A DNA stretch of 20,230 nucleotides from an uncultured Acetatifactor sp. (GTDB taxonomy: Bacteria > Bacillota > Clostridia > Lachnospirales > Lachnospiraceae), in assembly GCA_910577035.1 (NCBI GenBank), contig CAJTKW010000074.1, positions 1-20,230 of the forward strand, in the 5' to 3' direction. A program made the position numbers and the translations under genes. How positions within the stretch are numbered: position 1 is the first letter of the stretch; each line of letters begins with the position of its first letter. The notes beneath the pieces were generated by a model. It did no database searches. It was not told where the DNA came from and saw only the letters and a program-made list of their open reading frames with translations. Of this stretch, positions 1 to 7,200 are shown one piece after another.

Positions 1-54
1 TTGTGGCTATGCTGGGGGTTTTGAAAGCGGGCGGGGCATATATGCCGGTTGACT
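1..54 (+). repeat. Direct repeat copy 1 (A2-motif region of the NRPS)
   Basis: These 54 bases are identical to 916-969. They encode the A2 region LKAGGAYMPVD of the first A core. Identity ends after the codons for PVD. The left limit is the window edge, so the repeat may be longer. The offset of 915 bases is 305 codons, so the two copies are in the same frame. Confidence 0.95.
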
Positions 55-3000
55 CTGAATACCCCGCTGACAGGATTGGATATATGCTGTCCGAGACACG
101 ACCTAAGCTTGTTCTGGTGTATGGATATGCAGGAAGTGGTGCGTATGAAGAAGTTGATCTTGCGGCGATGGATTACGGGAAACACCCGGAGCGGATAGAG
201 AACCACAGTTTCTGTGATGACATATGCTATGTGTTGTATACATCAGGATCTGCGGGTACGCCGAAAGCAGTATGTGTAAGCCATGCCAATATGAGGAACT
301 TTAACAACAACAACAAGAACCATTACCAACATGCCCTGTTGGAAACATGCGGCACGGTGCTGGCGGATACGGAGTTCACATTTGATATATCGGCATTTGA
401 AATTTTCCTGCCTTTACTGAACGGGCTGTGCCTTGTGCTGGCAAAGGATACTATGGATGCCACGTATCTTGCCGGGGTGATTGACAGACACCATGTAGAT
501 GCGCTTCACACCACGCCGACAAAGATACTGACACTGCTGCATGACCGTGCATTCCAGAAATCCATCGCACAGGTAAAGGTTTTGATGGTCGGCGCGGAGG
601 TATTTACGGAGAACCTGTACCTGACGGTATCAAAGTATACGGATGCCGTCCTGTATAACGGATACGGACCCACAGAAACAACAATAGGGTGCAGCTTTAA
701 GAGAGCGGGAGGTAGGCATCTGAAATGCGTCCATGAGCTGTTCACGGAGCAGGTAAAAAAGGCACCGGATAAAACGGCTCTGGTGTTTGAAAGTCAGAAA
801 TATACATACCGGGAGCTGGATGAGATGTCTAACTCACTGGCCCATTTCCTGCGGGAGAAAGGGGTGGAGCGGGGCGATGTGGTGCCGATTATTGCGAAGA
901 GGAGCTGGCATGTGGTTGTGGCTATGCTGGGGGTTTTGAAAGCGGGCGGGGCATATATGCCGGTTGACTATCAGTACCCGGCGGAACGGATTTCATATCT
1001 TGTGCAGGAATGCAAGGCAGACATAGTCCTTGTGTATGGCTGCAAATATGCAAATGCGATAGACTTGAAAAATATAGATTTTTCTCAGGATACTAATCGT
1101 GCAGAATCGGTAAATGAGATGGGTGATAGTCTCTGTGTAATCCATACATCCGGATCCACTGGCATCCCTAAGGTGACGGCTTTGTCCCATGAAAATATAG
1201 CACATTACATTGACTATGCAGAAAAGCTTTTCCGGGGAACTAAGCAGACAATTGCCACAACGACGATTACGTTTGACGCCTTTATTCAGGAAACCCTGGT
1301 CTCTTTGTGCAGGCAGGTGCCTGTCATACTTCTGAGTGAAGAGCAGACAACGAATCAGATTGAATTTGAAAAAGTAGTAGAAAAATTTGAAAATTCTTTT
1401 CTGTTCCAGACGCCGACAAAGCTGCAGGGTTATATCAGGAACAGCAAAACCAAAAGATTTCTTTCGCGGATTACAAGCTTCGTCATAGGTGGGGAGGTAT
1501 TTCCGCAGGAATTATACAACGCAGTCAGGAAGTACAATCAGAACGGGCAAATTTACAATATTTACGGTCCCACGGAGACAACTGTATGCGCCGTGGTAAA
1601 TGAGCTGGAAAACGGTGCCGACATCACCATCGGCACCCCCATCGCCAACACCCAGATCTACATCCTGGACGATGACCAGCGCCCCGTCCCTATCGGCGTT
1701 CCCGGCGAACTCTGCATCGCCGGAGAGGGTGTGGGTCTCGGCTATTTGAACCGACCGGAGCTGACGGCGGAGTGTTTTGTGCCAAACCCCTTTGCAACAG
1801 CGGAGAATCACCATGGGAAGACTATGTACCGCACAGGTGACCTTGCCCGGTTCCGCAGGGACGGGGAGATTGAGTACTTAGGGCGCATGGATACGCAGGT
1901 GAAGATCCGGGGCCTGCGGATTGAGCTGGGAGAGATCGAGAGCGTCATGGGCAGCTTTCCGGGCATTGGTCTGTGTGCCGTGGCGGATAAGCGGGACGAA
2001 ACGGGCAGGCAGTATTTGGTGGGGTACTATACTGTGGCAGCAGGACAGGACAGGGGATCTGATGTTGAAACAGGCATTGAAACCTTGCAGAAGGTATCTG
2101 TCAGCCTGGACGAAAAGGCCCTGCGGGCACATCTGTCCGCAAAGCTGCCCAAGTACATGGTGCCCAATTATTTTCTGCGTCTGGATGCTATGCCCATGAC
2201 CGCCAGCGGCAAGACGGACAGGAAAAATCTGCCCGTTCCGGACTTCACACAGTCGGCGAAGGAATATGTCCCGCCGGAGACGGAGAGGGAAAAGGAGCTG
2301 TGCCGCCTGATGGGAGAGCTGCTGCATGTGGAGCATGTGGGCGTGGCGGACGATTTCTTTGAGCTGGGAGGAGACAGCTTAACGGCTATCGAATTCCTGG
2401 CGAAGGCTCAGGACAGGGGGATTTCCTTCGCGCTGCAGAATATTTTTGACTATCCCACGGTGCGGCAGTTGTGCGATTATATGGATGCAGGGCGTGAAGA
2501 GAGGATACATTTCGAGCCTGCGGATTTTGAAAAATATCAGAAACTGCTTGCAGTAAATGTGATTGACGAAGCGCATGCTCCGGAGAGGAAAAACAGAGGG
2601 AAGAATTTTCAGAGGGATTCTTCCCAGGGAAATTCTTCCCAGGGACATTCTACTCCTGGGGGTTTTTACCTTGGAAATGTGCTGCTGACGGGAGCTACGG
2701 GATTTCTGGGCGCCCATGTGCTGGACAGGCTGCTGCAGGAGGAGACGGGAAGGATCTACTGCCTGGTGCGGGACAGGAAGAAGGCGGGAAACGAGGCGGA
2801 GAACGGGGAAAAATCGGATGGCAGCGGGCGTCTCCGGGAGATTCTGCAGTATTATTTCGGGGACAGGTATGAAGGAGAATTTGTGGAAGGGCAGAAAAGC
2901 ACCCGGCGTATCATCCCCATTGCCGGGGACATTGAGTGCCCGACACTGGCGGCGGTCATGCCAAAGGATGTGCAGACCGTGATTCACACGGCGGCCAGCG

Positions 3001-3836
3001 TCAAGCATTATGGATCTTATGAGTATTTCTACCGGGTTAATGTGGAGGGCGCAAGGCATGTGGCGGACTATGCCAAGTCCGTGGGAGCAAGGCTGATCCA
3101 CATTTCTACCTTAAGCATCAGCGGCAACAGCCTGGCGGATGAGTTTGCCGTCTATCGGTCGGAGGAGGAGAAGTTTTTCGACGAGACATCATTTTATATC
3201 GGTCAGCCTTTGGATAATGTCTATATCCACAGCAAGTTTGAGGCGGAGCGGGCGGTATTTGACGCCATGCTGGAGGGTTTGGACGCTAAGATTATCCGGG
3301 TGGGGAACCTGACCAGCCGGGCTTCTGACTATAAGTTCCAGCCCAACTACAGGGAGAATGCCTTTCTCACCAGGTTCAGGGCCATTCTGGAGTTTGGCTT
3401 GTTCCCGGATTACCTGATGCCTCTGTATTCCGAATTTTCCCCTGTGAACCTGACGGCGGAGGGAATTGTGAAGATTGCCCGGTACGCGGACAGGCAGACG
3501 GTGTTCCATTTAAACAGCAACCGGCCCATTTATTTCGACCGCTTCCTGGAGGTGGTGCATGGACTGGGGATTCCCATGGAAGTGGTGGATGGGGCTGCTT
3601 TTAACCGGGCGCTTCGCGGGACCATCCGGAACCGGGTCACGGAATACATTTTCGAGGCCCTTCAGAATGATATGGATGAGCAGGGCCGGCTGGTGTATGA
3701 CAGCAATATCCATATTGAGAATGATTTCACAGTGTGGTTCTTAAAGAGGCTTGGGTTTGAGTGGAATGAGATTGATCTGGAATATATTCGGGGGTATGTG
3801 GAGTACTTCAGGAAGCTGGGGTACTTGACGGTATAG
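1..3836 (+). CDS. Non-ribosomal peptide synthetase, 3' part: partial A core - A - PCP - thioester reductase
   Basis: The reading frame is open from the window edge (codons from base 3), so the N-terminus is missing. Domains, counted from base 3: an A-domain core with A2 (LKAGGAYMPVD, 7-17), A3 (YTSGSAGTPK, from 79) and A5 (YNGYGPTETT, 218-227). It stops there and runs into the start of a second A domain: A1 from 267, A2 312-322, A3 381-391, A5 518-527, A7 YRTGDLARF 609-617 and the A10 lysine at 737. A peptidyl carrier domain follows (GGDSL, phosphopantetheine Ser792), then a Rossmann-fold reductase (TGATGFLGAH 896-905; Tyr1074-x3-Lys1078). It acts in the cytosol: the second A domain activates an amino acid, the carrier holds the thioester, and the reductase releases it as an aldehyde or alcohol. 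The first core lacks A6-A10, a carrier and a condensation domain, so it is probably not a working module. The product is unknown. Confidence 0.93.
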   Translation, partial: VAMLGVLKAGGAYMPVDSEYPADRIGYMLSETRPKLVLVYGYAGSGAYEEVDLAAMDYGKHPERIENHSFCDDICYVLYTSGSAGTPKAVCVSHANMRNFNNNNKNHYQHALLETCGTVLADTEFTFDISAFEIFLPLLNGLCLVLAKDTMDATYLAGVIDRHHVDALHTTPTKILTLLHDRAFQKSIAQVKVLMVGAEVFTENLYLTVSKYTDAVLYNGYGPTETTIGCSFKRAGGRHLKCVHELFTEQVKKAPDKTALVFESQKYTYRELDEMSNSLAHFLREKGVERGDVVPIIAKRSWHVVVAMLGVLKAGGAYMPVDYQYPAERISYLVQECKADIVLVYGCKYANAIDLKNIDFSQDTNRAESVNEMGDSLCVIHTSGSTGIPKVTALSHENIAHYIDYAEKLFRGTKQTIATTTITFDAFIQETLVSLCRQVPVILLSEEQTTNQIEFEKVVEKFENSFLFQTPTKLQGYIRNSKTKRFLSRITSFVIGGEVFPQELYNAVRKYNQNGQIYNIYGPTETTVCAVVNELENGADITIGTPIANTQIYILDDDQRPVPIGVPGELCIAGEGVGLGYLNRPELTAECFVPNPFATAENHHGKTMYRTGDLARFRRDGEIEYLGRMDTQVKIRGLRIELGEIESVMGSFPGIGLCAVADKRDETGRQYLVGYYTVAAGQDRGSDVETGIETLQKVSVSLDEKALRAHLSAKLPKYMVPNYFLRLDAMPMTASGKTDRKNLPVPDFTQSAKEYVPPETEREKELCRLMGELLHVEHVGVADDFFELGGDSLTAIEFLAKAQDRGISFALQNIFDYPTVRQLCDYMDAGREERIHFEPADFEKYQKLLAVNVIDEAHAPERKNRGKNFQRDSSQGNSSQGHSTPGGFYLGNVLLTGATGFLGAHVLDRLLQEETGRIYCLVRDRKKAGNEAENGEKSDGSGRLREILQYYFGDRYEGEFVEGQKSTRRIIPIAGDIECPTLAAVMPKDVQTVIHTAASVKHYGSYEYFYRVNVEGARHVADYAKSVGARLIHISTLSISGNSLADEFAVYRSEEEKFFDETSFYIGQPLDNVYIHSKFEAERAVFDAMLEGLDAKIIRVGNLTSRASDYKFQPNYRENAFLTRFRAILEFGLFPDYLMPLYSEFSPVNLTAEGIVKIARYADRQTVFHLNSNRPIYFDRFLEVVHGLGIPMEVVDGAAFNRALRGTIRNRVTEYIFEALQNDMDEQGRLVYDSNIHIENDFTVWFLKRLGFEWNEIDLEYIRGYVEYFRKLGYLTV
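916..969 (+). repeat. Direct repeat copy 2 (A2-motif region of the NRPS)
   Basis: Exact copy of 1-54, lying in the A2 region of the complete second A domain. Beyond it the two A cores diverge strongly, so this tract is a likely point of recombination or recent gene conversion. Confidence 0.95.
2617..2661 (+). repeat. 15-bp tandem repeat in the PCP-reductase linker
   Basis: Two near-identical units (attcttcccagggaa and the same ending in c) are followed by a third, weaker unit. Each is five codons, giving SSQGN, SSQGH and STPGG in the flexible linker between the carrier and reductase domains. The period keeps the reading frame, so copy number could change without breaking the gene. Confidence 0.8.
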
Positions 3837-3864
3837 AAAATGTGTTAAGACGATAATAACAGAT

Positions 3865-3895
3865 AAAAACAGAAGATAATGGTACATCTGTTTTT
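3865..3895 (+). terminator. Possible intrinsic terminator after the NRPS gene
   Basis: AAAAACAGA (3865-3873) and TCTGTTTTT (3887-3895) are exact reverse complements around a 13-base loop, and the second arm ends in a run of six T. It starts 29 bases after the NRPS stop codon. The stem is A/T-rich with a large loop, so it would be weak. The symmetry would let it act on both strands. Confidence 0.4.
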
Positions 3896-3896
3896 T

Positions 3897-3910
3897 GGCC
3901 GTTTACGGCC
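3897..3910. repeat. Perfect short inverted repeat GGCCGT-TT-ACGGCC
   Basis: Six-base perfect arms with a two-base centre, directly after the T run of the possible terminator. There is no T run after it on either strand, so it is not a terminator by itself. It lies in the upstream end of the recombinase remnant and its role is unknown. Confidence 0.5.
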
Positions 3911-3920
3911 ATGGGACAAG

Positions 3921-4160
3921 ACGCCGTCGGATCCACACGCATTTCGGCATACGCAAGCAAGCTTGCAATTTTTTAACGGAATCGACAGTTTGAGCATCAG
4001 CCACCGCCTTGGCCATGCCATGTATCCGCTACCACGGATATTTATAGCCATGAAGCGAAGCTTCATTGGGATTAAAGAGGCAGAAGAACGCATTAGTGAT
4101 TGTATAGCGGATGTGATATTGAGACCGGTAAAGGCGAAACTGAAGGTGGTGGGGGATTAG
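3921..4160 (+). pseudogene. Remnant of a tyrosine recombinase (phage/ICE integrase) C-terminus
   Basis: Translation from base 3921 gives PHAFRHTQASL...ISHRLGHA, the HxxR box (His codon 3936, Arg codon 3945) and GHA box of the tyrosine-recombinase catalytic domain. The expected next motif, S-x-T-T-D-I-Y-S-H with the nucleophilic tyrosine, is not in this frame. It is in another frame at 4025-4051 (SATTDIYSH, Tyr codon 4043-4045). One lost base between 4020 and 4024 explains this. The original frame resumes after about 4055 (IKEAEERISDCIADVI), implying a second indel. The N-terminal and core-binding domains are absent. It is a dead relic and implies that an integrating element once ended near here. 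An open frame starting at the ATG at 3879 reads through it, but that start falls in the loop of the hairpin and is unlikely to be real. Confidence 0.8.
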
Positions 4161-4255
4161 TGATAATGAAAAACGGCATCAGGAGAGACTGTGATTGATA
4201 TGAAAGTCCCCGCAAATTTGAAAACTATGAAAAGTATGAGGAAATACAAACAATG

Positions 4256-4283
4256 CCCTACATACGGTATGCCGTATGTGGGG
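4256..4283. repeat. Inverted repeat CCCTACATACGG-TATG-CCGTATGTGGGG
   Basis: Two 12-base arms around a 4-base loop pair at 11 positions plus one G-T pair. It is followed by TGCTGTTTTA, only a weak T run. It could be a weak terminator, a regulatory hairpin or a leftover element end. Nothing in the sequence decides between these. Confidence 0.5.
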
Positions 4284-4305
4284 TGCTGTTTTATGGTGGA
4301 ATAAG

Positions 4306-4334
4306 TTGAGAAATGTAATTGATTATGATAAGAT
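4306..4334 (+). promoter_or_regulatory. Possible sigma-A promoter for the DUF2971 gene
   Basis: TTGAGA at 4306-4311, 17-base spacer, TAAGAT at 4329-4334. The -35 is good and the -10 is four of six. Transcription would start near 4341 and reach the ribosome-binding site AAAGGAGGT at 4455-4463. Confidence 0.4.
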
Positions 4335-4475
4335 GTAAAATGCAATAGGACAGATGCTTTATGGATCATTTTCAGAGGATAACCAAAATAACACTAAAAT
4401 AATATGCAATAATGATTTAAAGTATTAGAACGCAACAAATTCTAGTGACTGATAAAAGGAGGTAGAAATCGGAAC

Positions 4476-4631
4476 ATGATGACGCAACAGGAATATAAGG
4501 AGATGATACACAACATAGTTGTTCCCGAAAGTTTGCCTTATGAGGAAATTAACAAATTCGACAGTGTAATGAGAGGAGTATCGCCGCGTTTGATCAGGAT
4601 CAACTATGGTTTTCACCCGGATATAAGATGA
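4476..4631 (+). pseudogene. Detached N-terminus of the frameshifted DUF2971 gene (51 codons)
   Basis: The ATG at 4476 follows a near-perfect ribosome-binding site (AAAGGAGGT, 4455-4463) and opens a 51-residue frame ending at TGA 4629-4631. That TGA overlaps the ATG at 4628 of the next frame (ATGA), so the two look like a coupled gene pair. They are better read as one broken gene. From about 4559 the downstream frame, read upstream of its ATG, gives CNERSIAAF and then DQDQLWFSPGYKMNDDFDA, the usual N-terminal pattern of DUF2971 proteins (L-W-F-S-x-P...N-D-x-F-D). Only residues 1-28 or so of this frame (to YEEINK) look like genuine family sequence. The rest is out-of-frame translation. A loss of about one base near 4557-4560 explains it. 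Sequencing error or recoding cannot be excluded. Confidence 0.7.
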
Positions 4632-5521
4632 ATGATGATTTTGATGCATTATTACATTTTGATAAAGAACGTATCAAATCAGAACTCAAAACATTTATAG
4701 AAAGTGAGCAATTTACAACAGGTTTACAGTCAATTGGACAGGGGACGGATGGTTTTTCTGTTATTCATAACTTTCTTCCTCCTGAGATTATTGAAGCAAC
4801 CTGTCAAAATATTGCGCAGATGGATCAGGCATCTATGGATGCGGCAAAGAAACAGTTGTATAATCTTTTTACGGATCAGATTGACGCAAACGATACCATA
4901 GTCCACCAAGTAGTCCAAAGATCAATCAAATTTGCTTGTTTTTCAGAGGAGATAAATTCAGCTGCTATGTGGGGGTATTATGCTGATTCTAGTTGCGGCT
5001 TTGCCTTGGCTTATGATTTTCGGGGTAATGGTTACACAATGTGTAATTCATGCATGACAAGGAATCTTTGTCCTTCAAATAAAAGTTGCTTATTGGCACG
5101 GGTAATATATGATGATGTTTGTTTTGATGCAACCCAATGTGCCATATGGCTTTTCAAGCAAAATATTATTCAAAAGATGCTATTGGACAGAAATGCGCTT
5201 TCACTGTATAAAAGTTTACAGAATATGATTCCGTGTCCTGATTTGTTTATGCCTACAAAAATATTACTGCATAAGGCCAGCGCATGGGGGCATGAGCGTG
5301 AATGGCGGCTGACATGCTCCTGCAATTCTGCCGAGTTTAATCAACAGGAATTTTCGTATGCAAAGAAAAAGCCCACAGCAGTATATCTTGGACGTAAAAT
5401 AAGCCCAATACATGAAAAGATACTTCGGCATATCGCTGTGGAGAAAAACATTCCTGTTTATAAAATGCAGATCGGGCAAGATGAGTCTACATATAAATTG
5501 TATCCGCAAATATGTTCGTAG
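4628..5521 (+). CDS. DUF2971 family protein, main part (gene split by upstream frameshift)
   Basis: This is a 297-residue frame. Family marks are the FACFSEEINSAAMWGYYADSSCGFALAYD block (about 102-130), matching the DUF2971 pattern of CFS followed by M-W-x-Y-A-x-x-x-x-G, and KASAWGHEREWRL at 216-228. A four-cysteine cluster (C139, C142, C148, C154) could bind a metal; this is inference. The intact protein probably began at 4476 and was about 348 residues. The piece from 4628 lacks the LWFSP segment just upstream. Translation could restart at the ATGA overlap, but no separate ribosome-binding site is evident, so the product may be made poorly or be inactive. The biochemical role of the family is not established; members are often found in accessory or defence-rich regions. 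Its base composition is more A/T-rich than the biosynthetic genes on either side, suggesting transfer. Confidence 0.8.
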   Translation: MNDDFDALLHFDKERIKSELKTFIESEQFTTGLQSIGQGTDGFSVIHNFLPPEIIEATCQNIAQMDQASMDAAKKQLYNLFTDQIDANDTIVHQVVQRSIKFACFSEEINSAAMWGYYADSSCGFALAYDFRGNGYTMCNSCMTRNLCPSNKSCLLARVIYDDVCFDATQCAIWLFKQNIIQKMLLDRNALSLYKSLQNMIPCPDLFMPTKILLHKASAWGHEREWRLTCSCNSAEFNQQEFSYAKKKPTAVYLGRKISPIHEKILRHIAVEKNIPVYKMQIGQDESTYKLYPQICS

Positions 5522-5702
5522 TTTATTTCCGCAGGGGGTGGATTTGGACAGTGTGTTAGCGTTTTCAAAGGTAGCGTTGGATAGTTGCCATCATAAGATG
5601 CCTACTTTTTTATTTTTATATCCCTGTTTTAAATTTTCTCAACACTGTTGAGAATTCTAGCGTCTACGGAATTTAATATATAATGGCTATCCGAAACTGA
5701 AA
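5522..5702. other. Intergenic stretch with an 8-bp hairpin
   Basis: No gene is seen. TTCTCAAC-ACT-GTTGAGAA at 5636-5654 is a perfect 8-base inverted repeat with a 3-base loop. It has no T run on either side, so it is a poor terminator. Confidence 0.5.
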
Positions 5703-5743
5703 GGGGAGTGCGTTCATACCTAAACACGCTCCCCTGACTTTTT
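5703..5743. terminator. Probable bidirectional terminator between DUF2971 and Rpn genes
   Basis: GGGGAGTGCGTT (5703-5714) pairs with AACACGCTCCCC (5723-5734) with one G-T pair and one mismatch. On the plus strand it is followed by TGACTTTTT. On the minus strand the following bases are TTTCAGTTTCG, a weaker U run. It lies between the convergent ends of the two genes and can serve both. Confidence 0.7.
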
Positions 5744-6713
5744 ACCAATACTGTTTTACTGCTTCATTGGATTCACTTTCAGATAAATGAAACTTTTCTG
5801 CAATCCGTTTTATTGTGTCTGCTAGAGATACTTCTAAGTCCTTGTATGCCTCTACTGCACCTTTAATTTCGCTTTCTTCCCGCATTTGTTGAATCGCCAA
5901 ACACATATTCACATCTCCCTTCCCTTCGGGATATTTCAGCTTAGATCCCGTAACAACATTTATTACTTCAGCTGCTTGCCTTTCCATACTTTGAAATTTT
6001 ATGTCTTCCTCTACGATCTTATTCAGAGTCTGCTTATCTTTAGAATACTTAATGTACAGCATCACTTCCCGCAGGTTCGAGTGAAATTCATTAATCTCGT
6101 TATCTGACAATTCCTTTGGGGCAATTAAATTCACATGGTAGTCCGGTGTGTGTGCCAGAATTGCATTGTCAGCATCGGAATACATTTCTTTCAGGGAGAG
6201 CGGTGCATCCCAGCTGTCTGAACCAAAATATATTACAAGGGTGACCACAGGGATAAGGCGGTCTGTCTTCCGGAAGCCGCTTAAGAACTCACCGTTTGTA
6301 GGAGCCTCTTTTTCTTGTGGAGTATCCGTCTCTTTCGTTTTCGATTCCTTTATTTCCTGCCTATGGGCATTGGCCGCCTCGCTGACTTGGTGGGATAGCT
6401 GGAGAAAATCGTAAACCCCATTCTTGACCGGAAGGGCATAATGGATTTCTGACTGATTTTCGATCCCCATCACACAGTATGCCGTTTTGCCATCCGTCAT
6501 GGCATACAGAAGCTTCAGCACATCCCGGTATTTCTGCTCCGGCACACCGGCACCGTCTCCTCCATAAGGAATCACAATCTCCGTAGTGTCCAATTCCGTC
6601 AGCCGGGCAGGGTCGATCTTCTGATCCCCATGGTATAAAAGCTGGTTAAACGCATCGGCAAAGACTATCGGATTCTCCATATATTCTTTTGTTATAGTAT
6701 CTATCTTTCCCAT
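5742..6713 (-). CDS. Rpn-family recombination-promoting nuclease / putative transposase (PD-(D/E)XK)
   Basis: This is a 323-residue protein starting MGKIDTITKEYM. The start at 6713 is chosen because AGAAAGGAA (complement of 6722-6730) lies 8 bases upstream; an ATG 13 codons earlier has no such site. The N-terminal half holds the nuclease signature: KYRDVLK with Asp64, then GIENQSEIHYALPVKN with Glu85-x-Gln87, the D...ExQ arrangement of the Rpn family. A charged, glutamate/lysine-rich linker follows at about 115-135 and a helical C-terminal half ends in AVKQYW. Family members nick or cut DNA and promote RecA-independent recombination. They occur in many copies in Lachnospiraceae genomes and are annotated as transposases, although no terminal inverted repeats are visible here. 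It is transcribed alone on the minus strand. Confidence 0.88.
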   Translation of the reverse strand: MGKIDTITKEYMENPIVFADAFNQLLYHGDQKIDPARLTELDTTEIVIPYGGDGAGVPEQKYRDVLKLLYAMTDGKTAYCVMGIENQSEIHYALPVKNGVYDFLQLSHQVSEAANAHRQEIKESKTKETDTPQEKEAPTNGEFLSGFRKTDRLIPVVTLVIYFGSDSWDAPLSLKEMYSDADNAILAHTPDYHVNLIAPKELSDNEINEFHSNLREVMLYIKYSKDKQTLNKIVEEDIKFQSMERQAAEVINVVTGSKLKYPEGKGDVNMCLAIQQMREESEIKGAVEAYKDLEVSLADTIKRIAEKFHLSESESNEAVKQYW

Positions 6714-6778
6714 GATGAAAATTCCTTTCTTCCATGGGAAGATATTTCCCATTGGGAGGGTTCTTTCCCGTTGATAAC

Positions 6779-6807
6779 AGTATACGCTGAAAAAGGGTTT
6801 TTCTCAA
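6779..6807 (-). promoter_or_regulatory. Promoter of the Rpn-family gene
   Basis: Read on the minus strand: TTGAGA (6807-6802), 17-base spacer, TATACT (6784-6779). Five of six bases match consensus in each box. The predicted start near 6772 leaves an untranslated leader of about 59 bases. Confidence 0.65.
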
Positions 6808-7053
6808 TAGGCTTTTCAAAATCGTTTGAAAGATTTTAGTCAGCCGGATTTCTATAAACGAGTTGAATTATAGTTGAGCTATTTGCCCCTGTCCCTATAA
6901 ATCTTGAACTCCAAAGCAAGCCGTAAACACTGTATTTCCGGCATTTCCCGAAAAACACTCATCTTGTTCGGTACACAATCCGGGGCAGGACTACGGACTG
7001 CGTGAAGAGAGAAAACGCTGAAGGGAGAAAACATTTCGGGATACGGCGGGTAT
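6808..7053. other. Intergenic stretch between divergent Rpn and ABC genes
   Basis: No supported gene. A TTTCAAA-ATCG-TTTGAAA inverted repeat lies at 6814-6831. Short open frames here lack ribosome-binding sites and recognisable motifs. Confidence 0.5.
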
Positions 7054-7081
7054 TTGACTTTCGCCTGCCATTTGATATAAT
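7054..7081 (+). promoter_or_regulatory. Promoter of the ABC exporter operon
   Basis: TTGACT at 7054-7059, 16-base spacer, perfect TATAAT at 7076-7081. Transcription would start near 7088, giving a leader of about 113 bases before the ATG at 7201. The leader is G/C-rich and contains the small hairpin CGGCC-GAAT-GGCCG just before the start codon. No known riboswitch class was recognised in it. Confidence 0.7.
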
Positions 7082-7200
7082 GGGTGTCAGGGAAAAGCCG
7101 GCGGCGGGAAGCGCGGCGGGTGCACCGGCGGCTGGATTCCAGCGTGGTAATCCACGAAACGAGGGGAGAAGGCGGCCGAATGGCCGATGGGGTTTGAAGG

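Larger units (their letters stand above)
4161..4475 (+). other. Intergenic stretch between recombinase relic and DUF2971 gene
   Basis: No coding sequence is recognised. It holds an inverted repeat at 4256-4283, a plausible promoter at 4306-4334 and a strong ribosome-binding site at 4455-4463. The sequence is visibly A/T-rich compared with the NRPS gene. Confidence 0.6.

Noticed and set aside
1878..3101. Long minus-strand open frames inside the NRPS gene
   Set aside because: They are shadows of the G/C-rich coding strand: no ribosome-binding sites, no motifs, and full overlap with a gene of certain function.
3879..3938. ATG at 3879 as the start of a real small protein
   Set aside because: The start falls in the loop of a terminator-like hairpin, has no ribosome-binding site and leads into a frameshifted recombinase fragment.
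5636..5654. Hairpin TTCTCAAC-ACT-GTTGAGAA as a terminator
   Set aside because: There is no T run on either strand; the hairpin at 5703-5734 is a better terminator.
5742..6713. Insertion sequence around the Rpn gene
   Set aside because: No terminal inverted repeats or target-site duplication could be found by eye, so only the gene is reported.
7088..7200. G/C-rich leader of the ABC operon as a riboswitch
   Set aside because: No conserved box of a known class could be recognised; only a small hairpin near the start codon is visible.
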